Assembly: GCA_938084715.1 (NCBI GenBank)
Contig: CALKES010000017.1
Span: 1 to 62,720 of the forward strand
DNA from: Candidatus Bipolaricaulota bacterium
GTDB lineage: Bacteria > Bipolaricaulota > Bipolaricaulia > Bipolaricaulales > Bipolaricaulaceae
DNA: 62,720 nt
Direction of reading: 5' to 3'
Shown: positions 41,434 through 51,382 of the stretch, in pieces
Position numbering within the stretch: position 1 is the first letter of the stretch
Layout: each line of letters opens with the position of its first letter
Translations under genes and position numbers: made by a program
The notes under the pieces: model-generated
Database searches by the model: none
Told to the model about the DNA's origin: nothing
What the model saw: only the letters and a program-made list of their open reading frames with translations

Positions 41434-42648
41434 ATGGCGAAGGAACAGTTTGTACGGACAAAGCCTCACGTGAACATCGGCACGATTGGGCACATCGACC
41501 ACGGCAAGACCACGCTCACCGCGGCGATCACGAAGGTGCTGGCCATGAAGGGCCTGGCCAAGCAGCGTTCCTACGACGAGGTGGCCAAGGCCGACGCCAA
41601 GCTCTTCCGCCGTGATGCGACCAAGATCCTCACCGTGAACGTGGCCCACGTGGAGTACGAAACCGAGTCCCGACACTACGCCCACATCGACTGCCCAGGG
41701 CACCACGACTACATCAAGAACATGATCACCGGTGCCGCCCAGATGGACGGGGCGATCCTCGTCGTCTCCGCCGTCGACGGCCCGATGCCCCAGACCCGGG
41801 AACACGTCGTGCTCGCCCGGCAGGTGAACGTCCCGGCCATCGTCGTCTTCCTCAACAAGGTCGACCTCGTCGAGGACCCGGACCTCCTCGACCTCGTGGA
41901 GATCGAGATCCGCGACCTCCTCTCCAAGTACGACTTCCCCGGGGACAAGACCCCCATCATCCGCGGGTCGGCGACCAAGGCCCTCCAGGCCTCCTCCGCC
42001 GACGACCCGGCGGCCAAGCCGATCCTCGACCTCATGCAGGCCGTGGACACCTTCATCCCCCTCCCCAAACGTGAGGAGGACAAGCCGTTCCTCATGCCGA
42101 TCGAGGACATCTTCTCCATCAAGGGCCGGGGGACCGTGGTCACGGGCAGGGTCGAGCGGGGCCGGATCACCCCCGGGGCCGAGGTCGAGATCGTTGGGCT
42201 CACGGACGAGATCCGCAAGACCGTGGCCACGAGCCTGGAGATGTTCAACAAGGTCCTCGACCAAGCCATCGCCGGGGACAACGTGGGGATCCTCCTCCGG
42301 GGGATCGAAAAGGACGAGGTGGAGCGGGGCCAGGTCCTGGCCGCGCCGGGTTCCATCACCCCCCACACCGAGTTCGAGGCCCAGGTGTACGTCCTGTCCA
42401 AGGACGAGGGCGGCCGCCACAGCCCGTTCTTCAACGGCTACAAGCCCCAGTTCTACTTCCGAACGACGGACGTGACGGGCGAGATCCAGCTCCCTCCGGG
42501 GGTGGAAATGGTCATGCCCGGGGACAACGTGGACAAGCTGGGGTGCAAGCTCCTCAAGCACATCGCGATGGAGGAGGGGCTCCGGTTCGCGATCCGGGAG
42601 GGGGGCCGCACCGTGGGCGCGGGCGTGGTGACGAAGATCATCCGCTAA
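41434..42648 (+). CDS. tuf: Elongation factor Tu
   Basis: This 404-residue GTPase delivers aminoacyl-tRNA to the ribosome. P-loop GHIDHGKT (19-26), DCPGH (86-90), NKVD (141-144), domain II ([13 protein letters not shown]) and domain III ([14 protein letters not shown]) are all present. Switch I is unusual. Between SYDEV and HVEY lie 21 residues instead of the usual 16, and the RGITI motif is replaced by [12 protein letters not shown]. The residue after the catalytic His90 is His rather than Ala. The GHID P-loop and ATK-type switch resemble variants I recall from Planctomycetes. The ATG at 41434 follows GGAGGATGGAGG. It is linked to upstream tRNAs and to rpmG one base downstream. Confidence 0.97.
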   Translation: MAKEQFVRTKPHVNIGTIGHIDHGKTTLTAAITKVLAMKGLAKQRSYDEVAKADAKLFRRDATKILTVNVAHVEYETESRHYAHIDCPGHHDYIKNMITGAAQMDGAILVVSAVDGPMPQTREHVVLARQVNVPAIVVFLNKVDLVEDPDLLDLVEIEIRDLLSKYDFPGDKTPIIRGSATKALQASSADDPAAKPILDLMQAVDTFIPLPKREEDKPFLMPIEDIFSIKGRGTVVTGRVERGRITPGAEVEIVGLTDEIRKTVATSLEMFNKVLDQAIAGDNVGILLRGIEKDEVERGQVLAAPGSITPHTEFEAQVYVLSKDEGGRHSPFFNGYKPQFYFRTTDVTGEIQLPPGVEMVMPGDNVDKLGCKLLKHIAMEEGLRFAIREGGRTVGAGVVTKIIR

Positions 42649-42649
42649 G

Positions 42650-42811
42650 ATGCCGAAGAAGGATACGGTGCAGCTGGTGACGCTGGCCTGTTCCGTGTGC
42701 GGGCGGCACAACTACCACACCCGCCGCAACCGGAACAACACCCGGCAGAAGCTCGCCCTGCGGAAGTACTGCCGGTGGTGCACCAAGCGCACCGAGCACA
42801 AGGAGACGTGA
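42650..42811 (+). CDS. rpmG: 50S ribosomal protein L33 (zinc-binding form)
   Basis: This 53-residue protein of the large subunit has four cysteines forming a zinc ribbon (C14, C17, C41, C44). The family core [15 protein letters not shown] and [14 protein letters not shown] are intact. It lies between tuf and tRNA-Trp/secE, the usual place in this gene order. The GTG-rich spacer to the tRNA is 35 bases. Confidence 0.95.
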   Translation: MPKKDTVQLVTLACSVCGRHNYHTRRNRNNTRQKLALRKYCRWCTKRTEHKET

Positions 42812-42846
42812 GGTACGACCCGCCGCAGCCAGAGGCGGGACGCGAC

Positions 42847-42922
42847 AGGCCCGTAGCTCAACTGGCAGAGCAGCGGACTCCAAATCCGCAGGCTGGGGGT
42901 TCAAGTCCTCCCGGGCCTGCCA
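42847..42922 (+). tRNA. tRNA-Trp (anticodon CCA)
   Basis: Acceptor AGGCCCG/CGGGCCT. Anticodon arm CGGA-CTCCAAA-TCCG gives CCA. T-loop TTCAAGT. CCA is encoded at 42920-42922. Its place between rpmG and secE matches the common bacterial order. Confidence 0.95.
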
Positions 42923-42935
42923 GCGAGGGAAGACG

Positions 42936-43130
42936 ATGAACGTGGTGACGAAGGTTCGGGAGTACATAGCAGGCGTGCGCACCGAGGTCGGGCGGGTCAG
43001 CTGGCCCTCCCGGCGGGAGGTGGTGAGCCTCACGGTCCTCATCATCCTGATGTCGGTGGTGCTCGGGGTGTACCTGGGGCTTGCTGACCTCATCGTCACC
43101 CAAGTCCTGCGCCTTCTCCTCCAGCGGTAG
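42936..43130 (+). CDS. secE: Preprotein translocase subunit SecE
   Basis: This 64-residue single-span subunit has the conserved amphipathic segment REYIAGVRTEVGRVSWPSRREV before one membrane helix (VLIILMSVVLGVYLGLADLIV). It clamps the SecY halves together. It lies 10 bases before nusG, the universal order. Confidence 0.95.
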   Translation: MNVVTKVREYIAGVRTEVGRVSWPSRREVVSLTVLIILMSVVLGVYLGLADLIVTQVLRLLLQR

Positions 43131-43140
43131 GCCGCCGACC

Positions 43141-44244
43141 ATGCAGCGCAAGAGGTGGTACGCCATCCAGACCTACGCGGGCTCGGAACTGCGCCTCAAG
43201 GAGCAACTTGAGGAGCGGGTCCGCAAGCTGGGCTGGGAGCGCCAATTTGAGCCCATCCCCACCGGAGAGGCCAAGGAGTTCTTCTTCGTCCCGGTGGAGG
43301 AGGTGGTGACCTCCCGCTCTGGCCGGGGACGCTCGAGCGACTACCGGGTCTCCTACGACTACGACGTGCTGGTGTCCACGAACGAGCGGGTCCAGCGGGG
43401 AGCGGTGCTCGCCCGGCGGCCGCCGGTCCACCTCGCCCAGGACGCGGAGGTGGTGGCCGTGGAGCCCCTCTGGCGGGTGATCGTGGAGACCCCGGCCCAC
43501 ACCGAGGTGGAGTTCCTGATCCCCCAGGAGAAGGTCCTCCGGCGGGACGTGCGGGTCGGGGAGCGAACCCGCCCCGGCCTCCCCCTCACCGCCGACGCCG
43601 ACGAGCGGTACGTGTTCGAGGAGCGGGGGGAGATCGTGGTCCGGGAGAAGGTGAAGCGGGTCACCCTCCGCTACGCCGATGGGAAAGAGGAGACGCGGAT
43701 CGTCCCCGACGCCTACCTCTCTCCCCGGGTCCGGGTCGGGGCCACCCTCGCCAAGGGGGAGGAGATCGAGCGGGAGCACAAGATCTACGCCCGGGCCACG
43801 GGACTGGTGAAGGTCAAGGAGTACAAGGACAAGCGGGAGATCTCGATCCAGCGGATCGAGCGGCGCCGGCTCATCCCCGGGTACGTGTTCGCCAAGATGG
43901 GCCTCGAGGAGGAGGAGATGGCCGAGCTCCTGCGGGGCCTGGAGCGGTCGGCGCGGTTCGTGGGGAGCAAGACCCGGCCCGTGCCCATCGAGGGCCCGGA
44001 GATCCTCCTCGTCCAGCGGAAGGCCGGGCTGGCCGAGGTCCCCCAGGTCGAGGCCAAGGCCCCCCGGGTCGAGGTGGACTTCGAGGTCGGCGAGGTGGTC
44101 CAGATCGTGGAAGGGCCGTTTGCCGACTTCACAGGGGAGGTCCGGGAGATCGACAAGGAGGCCGAGGAGGCCGTGGTCATGGTGAAGATCTTCGGCCGCG
44201 AGACCCCGGTCCGCATCGGGTTCGACGGCATCGCCAAGGTGTAA
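43141..44244 (+). CDS. nusG: Transcription factor NusG with a large inserted domain
   Basis: This 367-residue protein has an NGN domain that begins [12 protein letters not shown] and is interrupted after [11 protein letters not shown] (about residue 65). It resumes at [22 protein letters not shown] (about 232). The roughly 170-residue insert is beta-rich with two barrel-sandwich-like stretches (around 75-135 and 165-228). The C-terminal KOW domain (about 305-367) has [20 protein letters not shown] similar-sized insert is known in Thermotoga maritima NusG. NusG binds RNA polymerase and couples it to Rho or the ribosome; the insert's function is not known to me. Confidence 0.96.
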   Translation: MQRKRWYAIQTYAGSELRLKEQLEERVRKLGWERQFEPIPTGEAKEFFFVPVEEVVTSRSGRGRSSDYRVSYDYDVLVSTNERVQRGAVLARRPPVHLAQDAEVVAVEPLWRVIVETPAHTEVEFLIPQEKVLRRDVRVGERTRPGLPLTADADERYVFEERGEIVVREKVKRVTLRYADGKEETRIVPDAYLSPRVRVGATLAKGEEIEREHKIYARATGLVKVKEYKDKREISIQRIERRRLIPGYVFAKMGLEEEEMAELLRGLERSARFVGSKTRPVPIEGPEILLVQRKAGLAEVPQVEAKAPRVEVDFEVGEVVQIVEGPFADFTGEVREIDKEAEEAVVMVKIFGRETPVRIGFDGIAKV

Positions 44245-44254
44245 GGAGACGAAG

Positions 44255-44683
44255 GTGGCAAAGCAAGTGGTGGCCAAGATCAAGCTCCAAATCCCGGCCG
44301 GGCAGGCCAATCCCGCCCCCCCGGTCGGACCGGCCCTCGGGGAGCACAAGGTCAACATCATGGACTTCTGCAAGAAGTTCAACGAGGCGACCAAGGGGGA
44401 GGAGCCCGGCCTCATCATCCCCGTGGAGATCACGGTGTTCCAGGACCGGTCGTTTGAGATCGCCCTCAAGCAGCCCCCGGTGGCCGTGCTCCTCCGCAAG
44501 GCCGCCGGGGTGGACAAGGGCTCCCCGACCCCCAAGCGCCTCCGGGTGGGCAAGGTGACGATGGAGCAGGTGCGCCGGATCGCCCAGCGCAAGCTCCCCG
44601 ACCTCAACACCGACGACCTGGAGGCCGCGGTGCGGATGGTGGTGGGGACGGCGGAGAACATGGGGCTCGAGGTGGTGCCATGA
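44255..44683 (+). CDS. rplK: 50S ribosomal protein L11
   Basis: The 142-residue protein starts at GTG after AAGGAGACGAAGG. It has the N-terminal [17 protein letters not shown], the FNEATK segment and the C-terminal rRNA-binding domain ([30 protein letters not shown]). It forms the stalk base with L10/L12 and lies four bases into the rplA start. Confidence 0.97.
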   Translation: MAKQVVAKIKLQIPAGQANPAPPVGPALGEHKVNIMDFCKKFNEATKGEEPGLIIPVEITVFQDRSFEIALKQPPVAVLLRKAAGVDKGSPTPKRLRVGKVTMEQVRRIAQRKLPDLNTDDLEAAVRMVVGTAENMGLEVVP

Positions 44684-45387
44684 AGCGCAGCCGAAGCTAC
44701 CAGGCCAAGGTCGCCCTCCTGGAGAGGGAGAAGACGTACCCTGTCCGCGAGGCGATCGAGCTCCTCAAGAAGACGGCCACCGCCAAGTTCCCCGAGACGG
44801 CGGAGGCGGCGATCGTGCTGGGGATCAACCCCTCCCAGCACCAGGTGCGGGGGACCTGCTCCCTTCCCCACGGGACCGGGAAGCCGGTGCGGGTCCTCGT
44901 GTTCGCCCGGGGGGAGAAGATCCGGGAGGCGGAGGCCGCCGGGGCCGACTACGTCGGAGGGGAAGACCTCGCGGAGAAGATCCTCAAGGAGGGGTGGCTG
45001 GAGTTCGACCGGGTGGTGGCCACCCCGGACATGATGTCCGTGGTGGGGAAGCTGGGGAAGATTCTGGGGCCCCGGGGGCTCATGCCCTCCCCGAAGACGA
45101 ACACCGTCACCATGGACGTGGGCCCGGTGGTCCGGGAGCTCAAGGCGGGGATGATCGAGTTCCGCGCCGACAAGGGGGGCACCGTCCACGCCGTGTTTGG
45201 GAAGGCGAACTTCGAGGCGGAGCAGCTCGAGGAGAACCTGATCGCCCTCATCCGGGCGATCGTCGAGCGCCGGCCCGAGGGGGTCCGGGGCCGGTACATC
45301 CAGCGGGTGTACATCTCCTCCACGATGGGCCCGGGGATCCGGGTCGACGAGGGGGAGCTCCTGGCCCTCGCCCAGGGGAGGAGGTGA
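44680..45387 (+). CDS. rplA: 50S ribosomal protein L1
   Basis: The 235-residue protein has [35 protein letters not shown], and [12 protein letters not shown], all strongly conserved. It binds 23S rRNA at the L1 stalk and, in many bacteria, represses its own rplK-rplA mRNA. It overlaps rplK by four bases. Confidence 0.97.
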   Translation: MKRSRSYQAKVALLEREKTYPVREAIELLKKTATAKFPETAEAAIVLGINPSQHQVRGTCSLPHGTGKPVRVLVFARGEKIREAEAAGADYVGGEDLAEKILKEGWLEFDRVVATPDMMSVVGKLGKILGPRGLMPSPKTNTVTMDVGPVVRELKAGMIEFRADKGGTVHAVFGKANFEAEQLEENLIALIRAIVERRPEGVRGRYIQRVYISSTMGPGIRVDEGELLALAQGRR

Positions 45388-45391
45388 GGCG

Positions 45392-45916
45392 ATGCCCCGA
45401 CCGGAGAAAGTGGCCGCAGTGGAGGAGCTTCGGGAGCGGCTGGCCCGGGCCTCGGCCGTCGTGGTCCTCGACTACCGGGGCCTCCCTGGGGGGGAGATGG
45501 CGGACCTGCGGCGGTTCGCCCGCCGCCAGGGGGTCGAGCTCAAGGTCGTGAAGAACACCCTCACCCGCCTCGCCGCCCAGGAGGCCGGGATCGGGACCGT
45601 CCTCACGGAACTCACGGAGACGAACGCCCTCCTCCTCGGGGAGGGGGACCCGGCCCTCCCGTTCCGGGTGGCCCGGGAGTGCGTCCGCCGGTACCCGACC
45701 CTCAAGGTGAAGGCAGGCCTGTTCGACCGGGCCCCGGTGTCGGCCGCCGAGGCCGACTTGTACGCCAACCTCCCCACGAGGGAGGAGCTTCTGGCCAAGC
45801 TCGCCGGGGCCCTCGCCGGCCCGATCCGGGGGCTCGCCGGGGCCCTGTCCGGGGTCACCCGCAAGCTCGCCGTGGCCCTGAGCGAAGTAGAGAAGAAAAA
45901 AGGAGCGGAGGGATAG
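45392..45916 (+). CDS. rplJ: 50S ribosomal protein L10
   Basis: The 174-residue protein has [30 protein letters not shown] and the C-terminal helix that anchors L12 dimers ([16 protein letters not shown]-like end). Only four bases separate it from rplA, so there is no room for the long L10 leader found in some bacteria. Confidence 0.96.
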   Translation: MPRPEKVAAVEELRERLARASAVVVLDYRGLPGGEMADLRRFARRQGVELKVVKNTLTRLAAQEAGIGTVLTELTETNALLLGEGDPALPFRVARECVRRYPTLKVKAGLFDRAPVSAAEADLYANLPTREELLAKLAGALAGPIRGLAGALSGVTRKLAVALSEVEKKKGAEG

Positions 45917-45919
45917 ACG

Positions 45920-46297
45920 ATGACGAAGGAAGAGTTCATCCAGGCAATCGAGTCGATGACGGTCAAGGAGCTCGCCGAGCTCGTGTCCGCGATCGAGGAG
46001 CGGTTCGGGGTCTCCGCGGCCGTGGCCGCGCCGGTGGCGGTGGCCACCGCCGCCCCCGTCGCCGCTGAGGCGGGCCCCGCCGCCAAGACCACGGTGGACG
46101 TGGTCCTCACCAACGCTGGCCAGCAGAAGATCCAGCTGATCAAGGTGGTGAAGGACATCACCGGCAAGGGCCTCAAGGAGTGCAAGGACCTCGTGGACAA
46201 GCTGCCGGCGGTGATCAAGGCCGGGGTGAGCCCGGACGAGGCGGAGGACATCAAGAAGAAGCTCGTCGCCTCGGGCGCCGAGGTCGAGCTCCGCTAG
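45920..46297 (+). CDS. rplL: 50S ribosomal protein L7/L12
   Basis: The 125-residue protein has an N-terminal dimerisation part ([30 protein letters not shown]), an Ala-rich hinge and the C-terminal factor-binding domain ([31 protein letters not shown]). It recruits translation GTPases. rpoB follows after seven bases. Confidence 0.97.
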   Translation: MTKEEFIQAIESMTVKELAELVSAIEERFGVSAAVAAPVAVATAAPVAAEAGPAAKTTVDVVLTNAGQQKIQLIKVVKDITGKGLKECKDLVDKLPAVIKAGVSPDEAEDIKKKLVASGAEVELR

Positions 46298-46304
46298 AGA
46301 GCCC

Positions 46305-49300
46305 TTGATCACGGCCCAAGCCACGCGGCGCGGCTACGGACGGGCCCGGCGGTGGAGCGAGCCGCCGGAGCTCATCTCGGACCAGCTCGCCTCCTACGCG
46401 GAGTTCCTCCGCCAGGAGGTCGCCCAGGCGTTTGCCGAGGCAAGCCCGATCCGAGCCCCCAACCGGGACGACCTCTACATCGAGCTCGTCGACCCCCGCC
46501 TCGGGGAGCCCCGCCACGACGAGTGGGAGTGCCGGGACAAGGACCTCACCTACGCCGCACCCCTCAAGGCCACCGGCCGCCTCTGGGAGGGGGGCAAGGT
46601 CCGCCAGGAGGCAGAGCTGTACCTGGCGGAGATCCCCCTCATGACCCCCCGGGGGACGTTCATCATCAACGGGACCGAGAACGTCCTCGTCAACGAGCTC
46701 GTCCGCTCCCCGGGGGTGTACATCACCCAAGAGGAACCCCACCTCTACCGGGCCCATTTCCTCCCGGAGTCCGGGGCGTGGCTGGAGCTGGATCTCGACA
46801 CGAAGCGGTGGACCCTCCGCGCCCACCTCGACCGCCGGGGGAAGGTCCCGGCCACGACCCTCCTCCGGGCCCTGGGGCTCGCCGAGGGGGAGATCCTCGC
46901 CCGCTACGGGGTCACGGTCTCCGTGGAGGACCTCCCGGACTACCTCGCCCTGTGGAAGCGGGCGGTCCTCGCCGAGGCGGTCGCTACTGGAGACGGGGAG
47001 TGGCAGCCCGGGGAGGAGCTCACCCCGGAGCGGGCCTCCGCCCTTGCCCGGACCGGGCGGTCCAAGGTCCGCCTCCTCCACCCGGCGATCGCCAAGTCCC
47101 TCGAGGAAGAGCACGAGAAGCGGATCACCACCCAGGAGGAGGCCGCCCGCTACATCTACCTCCGGTTCCGGTCCGGGGAGCGGGTCACCTCCCACCAGGT
47201 CTTCGAGTACCTCCAGAACCTGTACTTCAACCCCGACACCTACCGGCTAACCCCGGTCGGCCGGTTCAAGGTGAACCGGAAGCTCGGGCTCTCCGGGGGG
47301 GAGACGTGCCTCACCCGGGAAGACATCACCGAGACGTTGGCCCTTCTCCTCCGGGCCCCCGACGACCCCTCCCTCATCGACGAGACGGACCACCTGGCGA
47401 ACAAGCGGGTCCGCCTCCCGGGGGAGCAGGCCCTGATGGCCCTCCGGGAGGGGCTGACCCGGATGGCCCGGATCGCCCAGGACAAGCTCTCCCACTACGA
47501 CCCGGAGGACAAGGACGCCCTGCGCCGGATCGTGTCCGCCCGGACGATCCAGGCCTCCCTGAACTACCTCTTCTACACGGGGCGGCTCTCCCAGTTTCTC
47601 GAGCAGACGAACCCGCTCGCGGAGCTCACCCACAAGCGGCGGCTGTCGGCCCTGGGGAGCCTCACCGCCCGGAGGGCGAAGATCGAGATCCGGGACGTCC
47701 ACCCCTCCCACTACGCCCGGATCTGCCCGATTGAAACCCCCGAGGGCCAGAACATCGGCCTCATCACCTCCCTTGCCCTCCACGCCCGGGTCAACCCCTA
47801 CGGGTTCCTCGAGGCCCCCTACGTCGTGGTGAAGGACGGGCGCGTGACGGGGGAGATCCGCTACCTCATGGCCGACGACGAGCGGCAGTACAAGATCGCC
47901 CCTGCTACGGTGCGGATCGGCAAGGACGGCCGGATCAAGGACGAGCGGGTCCAGGTCCGGACGGGGAACGAGGAGATCCTGTTCGTCCCCCCCGAGGAGG
48001 TGGACTTCATCGAGGTCGCCCCGGACGTCATCGTGGGGGCCTCCGCCGCCCTGATCCCGTTCCTCGAGCACGACGACGCCAACCGGGCCCTCATGGGGGC
48101 CAACATGCAGCGCCAGGCCGTCCCCCTCCTCCGCCCCCAGGCCCCCCGGGTGGGGACGGGGCTCGAGGGGAAGGTGGCCCGGGACTCGGGGGCCGCTCTC
48201 CTCGCCGAAGAAGACGGGGTCGTCACCTACGCCGACGCCCAGAGGATCGAGGTCAAGGGGAAGCGGGAGACGAAGGTCTACCGCCTCCTCAACTACGAGC
48301 GCTCGAACCAGGACACGATCCTCCACCAGTACCCCCTTGTCCGAGCCGGGGACAAGGTGAAGAGGGGGGATGTGCTCGCCGACTCCCAGTCCTCGGTGAA
48401 CGGGGAGCTGGCCCTGGGGACGAACCTCCTCGTGGGGTTCCTGCCCTTCGAGGGCTACAACTACGAGGACGCGATCGTGATCTCCGAGCGGCTGGTGCGG
48501 GAGAACCTCCTCGATTCGATCCACATCCAGGAGTTCGAGGTCCGGGCCGAGGAGACGAAGCTCGGGCCCGAGGAGATCACCGCCGACATCCCCAACATCT
48601 CCCGGGAGGCCCTTCGGAACCTCGATGAGCACGGGATCGTCCGGGTGGGGACCGAGGTCCAGACCGGGGACGTCCTCGTGGGGAAGATCACCCCCCGCGG
48701 CGAGGCCGAGCCGACCCCCGAGGAGCGGATCTTCCGGTCTATCTTCGGGGAGCGGATGCGGAACTTCAAGAACACGTCCCTCCGCATGCCCCCAATCTCG
48801 GGGACGGCAACGGTGATCCGGGTCAAGCGGATGAGCCGGGCCGCGGGGGACGAGCTCGAGGCAGGGGTGAACGAGCTCGTGAAGGTGTACGTCGCCCAGC
48901 GGCGGCGAATCGCGGTGGGGGACAAGCTCGCCGGCCGGCACGGGAACAAGGGGGTCATCGCCGTCGTCCTCCCCGAGGAGGACATGCCCTTCCTCCCCGA
49001 CGGCATCCCCCTCGACGTCGTCCTCAACCCGTTGGGGGTGCCCTCGCGGATGAACCTCGGGCAGATCTTCGAGGCGAACCTCGGCTGGCTTGCGACCCTC
49101 CGCGGGGAGACCGTGGCCTCGCCGGTCTTCGATGGGGCCCACGAGGAGGAGGTCCTCCGCGACCTCACCCAGGCCCTGGTCGAGCACGGCCTGGCCGACG
49201 GGTCGCGGCTGGATGGAAAGGTGATCCTCCGGGACGGGAGGACGGGAGAGCCGTTCCGGTCCCCGGTCACGGTGGGCGTGCTCTACCTCCTCAAGCTCGA

Positions 49301-49646
49301 GCACATCGCCTCGGAGAAGATCCACGCCCGGTCCACAGGGCCTTACGCCCTGATCACCCAGCAGCCCCTGGGGGGGAAGGCCCAGTTCGGCGGGCAGAGG
49401 CTCGGAGAGATGGAGGTATGGGCGCTGGAGGCTTACGGGGCTTCGGCCCTCCTCCAGGAGATGCTGACCCTCAAGAGCGATGACGTGAAGGGTCGCGTGC
49501 AGCTCTACAAGGCGATTTTGCGCGGGGAGGAGTTCCCCCGCCCCGGGATCCCCGAGTCGTTCCGGGTCCTGTGGCAGGAGCTGCGCTGCTTGGGGCTCTC
49601 GGCGAAGGCCTACGACAAGGAAAACCGAGAGCTCGAAATCGTGTGA
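46305..49646 (+). CDS. rpoB: DNA-directed RNA polymerase subunit beta
   Basis: This 1113-residue subunit has all conserved regions: the fork loop and rifampicin region (FLEQTNPLAELTHKRRLSALG), HPSHYARICPIETPEGQNIGLI, the RHGNKGVI motif, VLNPLGVPSRMNLGQ and the C-terminal GGKAQFGGQRLGEMEVWALEAYGA. It starts at TTG (46305) eight bases after rplL. The usual partner rpoC does not follow; a Nudix gene begins five bases later instead. Confidence 0.98.
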   Translation: MITAQATRRGYGRARRWSEPPELISDQLASYAEFLRQEVAQAFAEASPIRAPNRDDLYIELVDPRLGEPRHDEWECRDKDLTYAAPLKATGRLWEGGKVRQEAELYLAEIPLMTPRGTFIINGTENVLVNELVRSPGVYITQEEPHLYRAHFLPESGAWLELDLDTKRWTLRAHLDRRGKVPATTLLRALGLAEGEILARYGVTVSVEDLPDYLALWKRAVLAEAVATGDGEWQPGEELTPERASALARTGRSKVRLLHPAIAKSLEEEHEKRITTQEEAARYIYLRFRSGERVTSHQVFEYLQNLYFNPDTYRLTPVGRFKVNRKLGLSGGETCLTREDITETLALLLRAPDDPSLIDETDHLANKRVRLPGEQALMALREGLTRMARIAQDKLSHYDPEDKDALRRIVSARTIQASLNYLFYTGRLSQFLEQTNPLAELTHKRRLSALGSLTARRAKIEIRDVHPSHYARICPIETPEGQNIGLITSLALHARVNPYGFLEAPYVVVKDGRVTGEIRYLMADDERQYKIAPATVRIGKDGRIKDERVQVRTGNEEILFVPPEEVDFIEVAPDVIVGASAALIPFLEHDDANRALMGANMQRQAVPLLRPQAPRVGTGLEGKVARDSGAALLAEEDGVVTYADAQRIEVKGKRETKVYRLLNYERSNQDTILHQYPLVRAGDKVKRGDVLADSQSSVNGELALGTNLLVGFLPFEGYNYEDAIVISERLVRENLLDSIHIQEFEVRAEETKLGPEEITADIPNISREALRNLDEHGIVRVGTEVQTGDVLVGKITPRGEAEPTPEERIFRSIFGERMRNFKNTSLRMPPISGTATVIRVKRMSRAAGDELEAGVNELVKVYVAQRRRIAVGDKLAGRHGNKGVIAVVLPEEDMPFLPDGIPLDVVLNPLGVPSRMNLGQIFEANLGWLATLRGETVASPVFDGAHEEEVLRDLTQALVEHGLADGSRLDGKVILRDGRTGEPFRSPVTVGVLYLLKLEHIASEKIHARSTGPYALITQQPLGGKAQFGGQRLGEMEVWALEAYGASALLQEMLTLKSDDVKGRVQLYKAILRGEEFPRPGIPESFRVLWQELRCLGLSAKAYDKENRELEIV

Positions 49647-49651
49647 GCCCA

Positions 49652-50077
49652 ATGCCGGACGAGCGGGCGTCCGGGATGATCCTGTTCCGGGAAGGGGCCC
49701 GCGGCCGGGAGTACCTCCTCATCAAGAACCGTTCCGGGGGCCACTGGGGGTTCCCGAAGGGGCGGCTGGAGCCTGGGGAGGACGAGCTTGAGGCCGCAAG
49801 GCGCGAGGTGGCCGAAGAAGTGGGGATCCCAAGGCCCGAGATCGTCCCGGGGTTCACCCACGTCCTCTCCTACCGCTTCCTCCGCGGGGGTGAGCTCGTC
49901 CGGAAGGAGGTCCTCCTCTTCCTTGCGAGGGCCGACGGGCCTGGATTTCCCCAGTGGGAAGAGATCGACGCCCTGGAGTGGCTTCCCCTCCCCGAGGCCC
50001 TGGCTCGGCTCACCCATCCTGAGCAGCGGGGGGCCCTCCTCCAGGCCGAGGCGTTCCTTGCCCGGTCGGATCAGTAA
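49652..50077 (+). CDS. Nudix hydrolase (diadenosine tetraphosphatase-like)
   Basis: This 141-residue protein has a perfect Nudix box, GX5EX7REUXEEXGU, starting at GRLEPGEDELEAARREV. The preceding HWGFPKG and the SGMILFREG start resemble Ap4A hydrolases of the MutT family. It would remove alarmone-like or damaged nucleotides. It occupies the place where rpoC is normally found. Confidence 0.88.
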   Translation: MPDERASGMILFREGARGREYLLIKNRSGGHWGFPKGRLEPGEDELEAARREVAEEVGIPRPEIVPGFTHVLSYRFLRGGELVRKEVLLFLARADGPGFPQWEEIDALEWLPLPEALARLTHPEQRGALLQAEAFLARSDQ

Positions 50078-50083
50078 CCGATC

Positions 50084-51382
50084 ATGAGCGGGCCCGTCCT
50101 TGCCACAGCGCTGGCCGTCTTCGCCATCGCCTACGTCCTCCTGTTCTCGGGCTACCTCCCCCGGGCCCTGGCCGCGCTGGCGGGCGCGGTGGCGATGATC
50201 GTTGTGGGGACGGCGCTGGGGTTCTACTCCCCCGAGGCGGCGGTGGCCGCGATCGACACCGACACCCTGTGGCTCCTCTTTGGGATGATGGCCCTGGTGG
50301 GGCTCCTCAAGGAGACGGGGTTCTTCCAGTACGTGGCGATCCGGGCCGCCAAGGCCGCCCGGGGAAACCCCACAGTCCTGTTCCTCACCCTGGGGCTGGC
50401 GACCGCGGTGGCGTCGATGTTCCTCGACAACGTGACCACCCTCCTCACGGTCGCCCCGGTCACGGTGTCCATCGCCGACGTGCTGGGGCTCCCCGTGGCC
50501 CCCCTCCTCCTCATGGAGGCCGTGGCGGCCAACATCGGGGGCGCGGCCACCCTGATCGGCGACCCCCCGAACATCCTCATCGGATCCGCGGCAAACCTCT
50601 CGTTCAACGCGTTCCTCACCCACACCCTCCCCGTGAGCGTCGTGGCCCTGGGGCTGGCCCTGGGGTACCTCCTCATCCGCTTCCGGCGGCAGGCGCTGGG
50701 GGCTCCCCGGGGCGCGGAGGCCGTGATGGCGATGGACGAGCGGCGGGTCCTCTCCCATCCCCGGGCGATGCGGGCGCTCGTGGGCGTCCTGGGCCTCGTG
50801 TTCGTCCTGTTCACCGCCCACGGGGCCCTGGGCCTGACCCCGGGGGTGGTCGCCCTCCTCGGGGCGGCCCTGTGCGCCCTCCTTCTCCGCCCCAGCCTGG
50901 AGGCATTCCTCCGGGGGGTGGAGTGGGACCTCCTCATCTTCCTCTCGGCCCTCCTTGTCCTCACCGGGGGCCTAGAGGCGAGCGGGGCCCTGGGGGCCGT
51001 GGGGCGGTGGACCGTCTCCCTGGCCGGAGGCTCGACCCTGGCCCTGGCCCTCCTTCTCCTCTGGATCGGGGCCTTCCTCAGCTGGGCCCTGAGCTCGGTC
51101 CCCGTCACGGTGACCCTCGTCGCCCTTATCCGAGGCCTCTCCGGGACGGGGATCCCCCTCACCCCCCTGTGGTGGGCCCTCGCCCTCGGGGTGGGCCTGG
51201 GGGCGAGCGGGACCCCGTTTGGTTCCGCTTCCAACCTCGTTCTGACCTCGATCGGCGAGCAGGCAGACCGCCCCCTGACCGCAGGGGAGTGGCTCCGGGA
51301 CGGGATTCCCACCACCCTCCTCTCCTGCGGGGTGGCCAGCCTCTTCCTGTGGCTGGGGATCGCGACCGGATGGTTCCTATGA
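50084..51382 (+). CDS. ArsB/NhaD/SLC13-superfamily anion permease
   Basis: This 432-residue membrane protein has about eleven predicted helices. The superfamily signatures are FLDNVTTLLTVAPV and ANIGGAATLIGDPPNILIG in the first half, and the inverted-repeat counterpart SSVPVTVTLVALIRG with GASGTPFGSASNLVLTSIGE in the second. It could move arsenite, sodium/proton or organic anions; the sequence does not decide. It is separated from the Nudix gene by six bases and coupled (ATGA) to the next gene. Confidence 0.9.
   Translation: MSGPVLATALAVFAIAYVLLFSGYLPRALAALAGAVAMIVVGTALGFYSPEAAVAAIDTDTLWLLFGMMALVGLLKETGFFQYVAIRAAKAARGNPTVLFLTLGLATAVASMFLDNVTTLLTVAPVTVSIADVLGLPVAPLLLMEAVAANIGGAATLIGDPPNILIGSAANLSFNAFLTHTLPVSVVALGLALGYLLIRFRRQALGAPRGAEAVMAMDERRVLSHPRAMRALVGVLGLVFVLFTAHGALGLTPGVVALLGAALCALLLRPSLEAFLRGVEWDLLIFLSALLVLTGGLEASGALGAVGRWTVSLAGGSTLALALLLLWIGAFLSWALSSVPVTVTLVALIRGLSGTGIPLTPLWWALALGVGLGASGTPFGSASNLVLTSIGEQADRPLTAGEWLRDGIPTTLLSCGVASLFLWLGIATGWFL

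Noticed and set aside
47247-49652. About 800-codon open frame opposite rpoB
   Set aside because: It is a shadow frame of a universally conserved gene, with no signals of its own.
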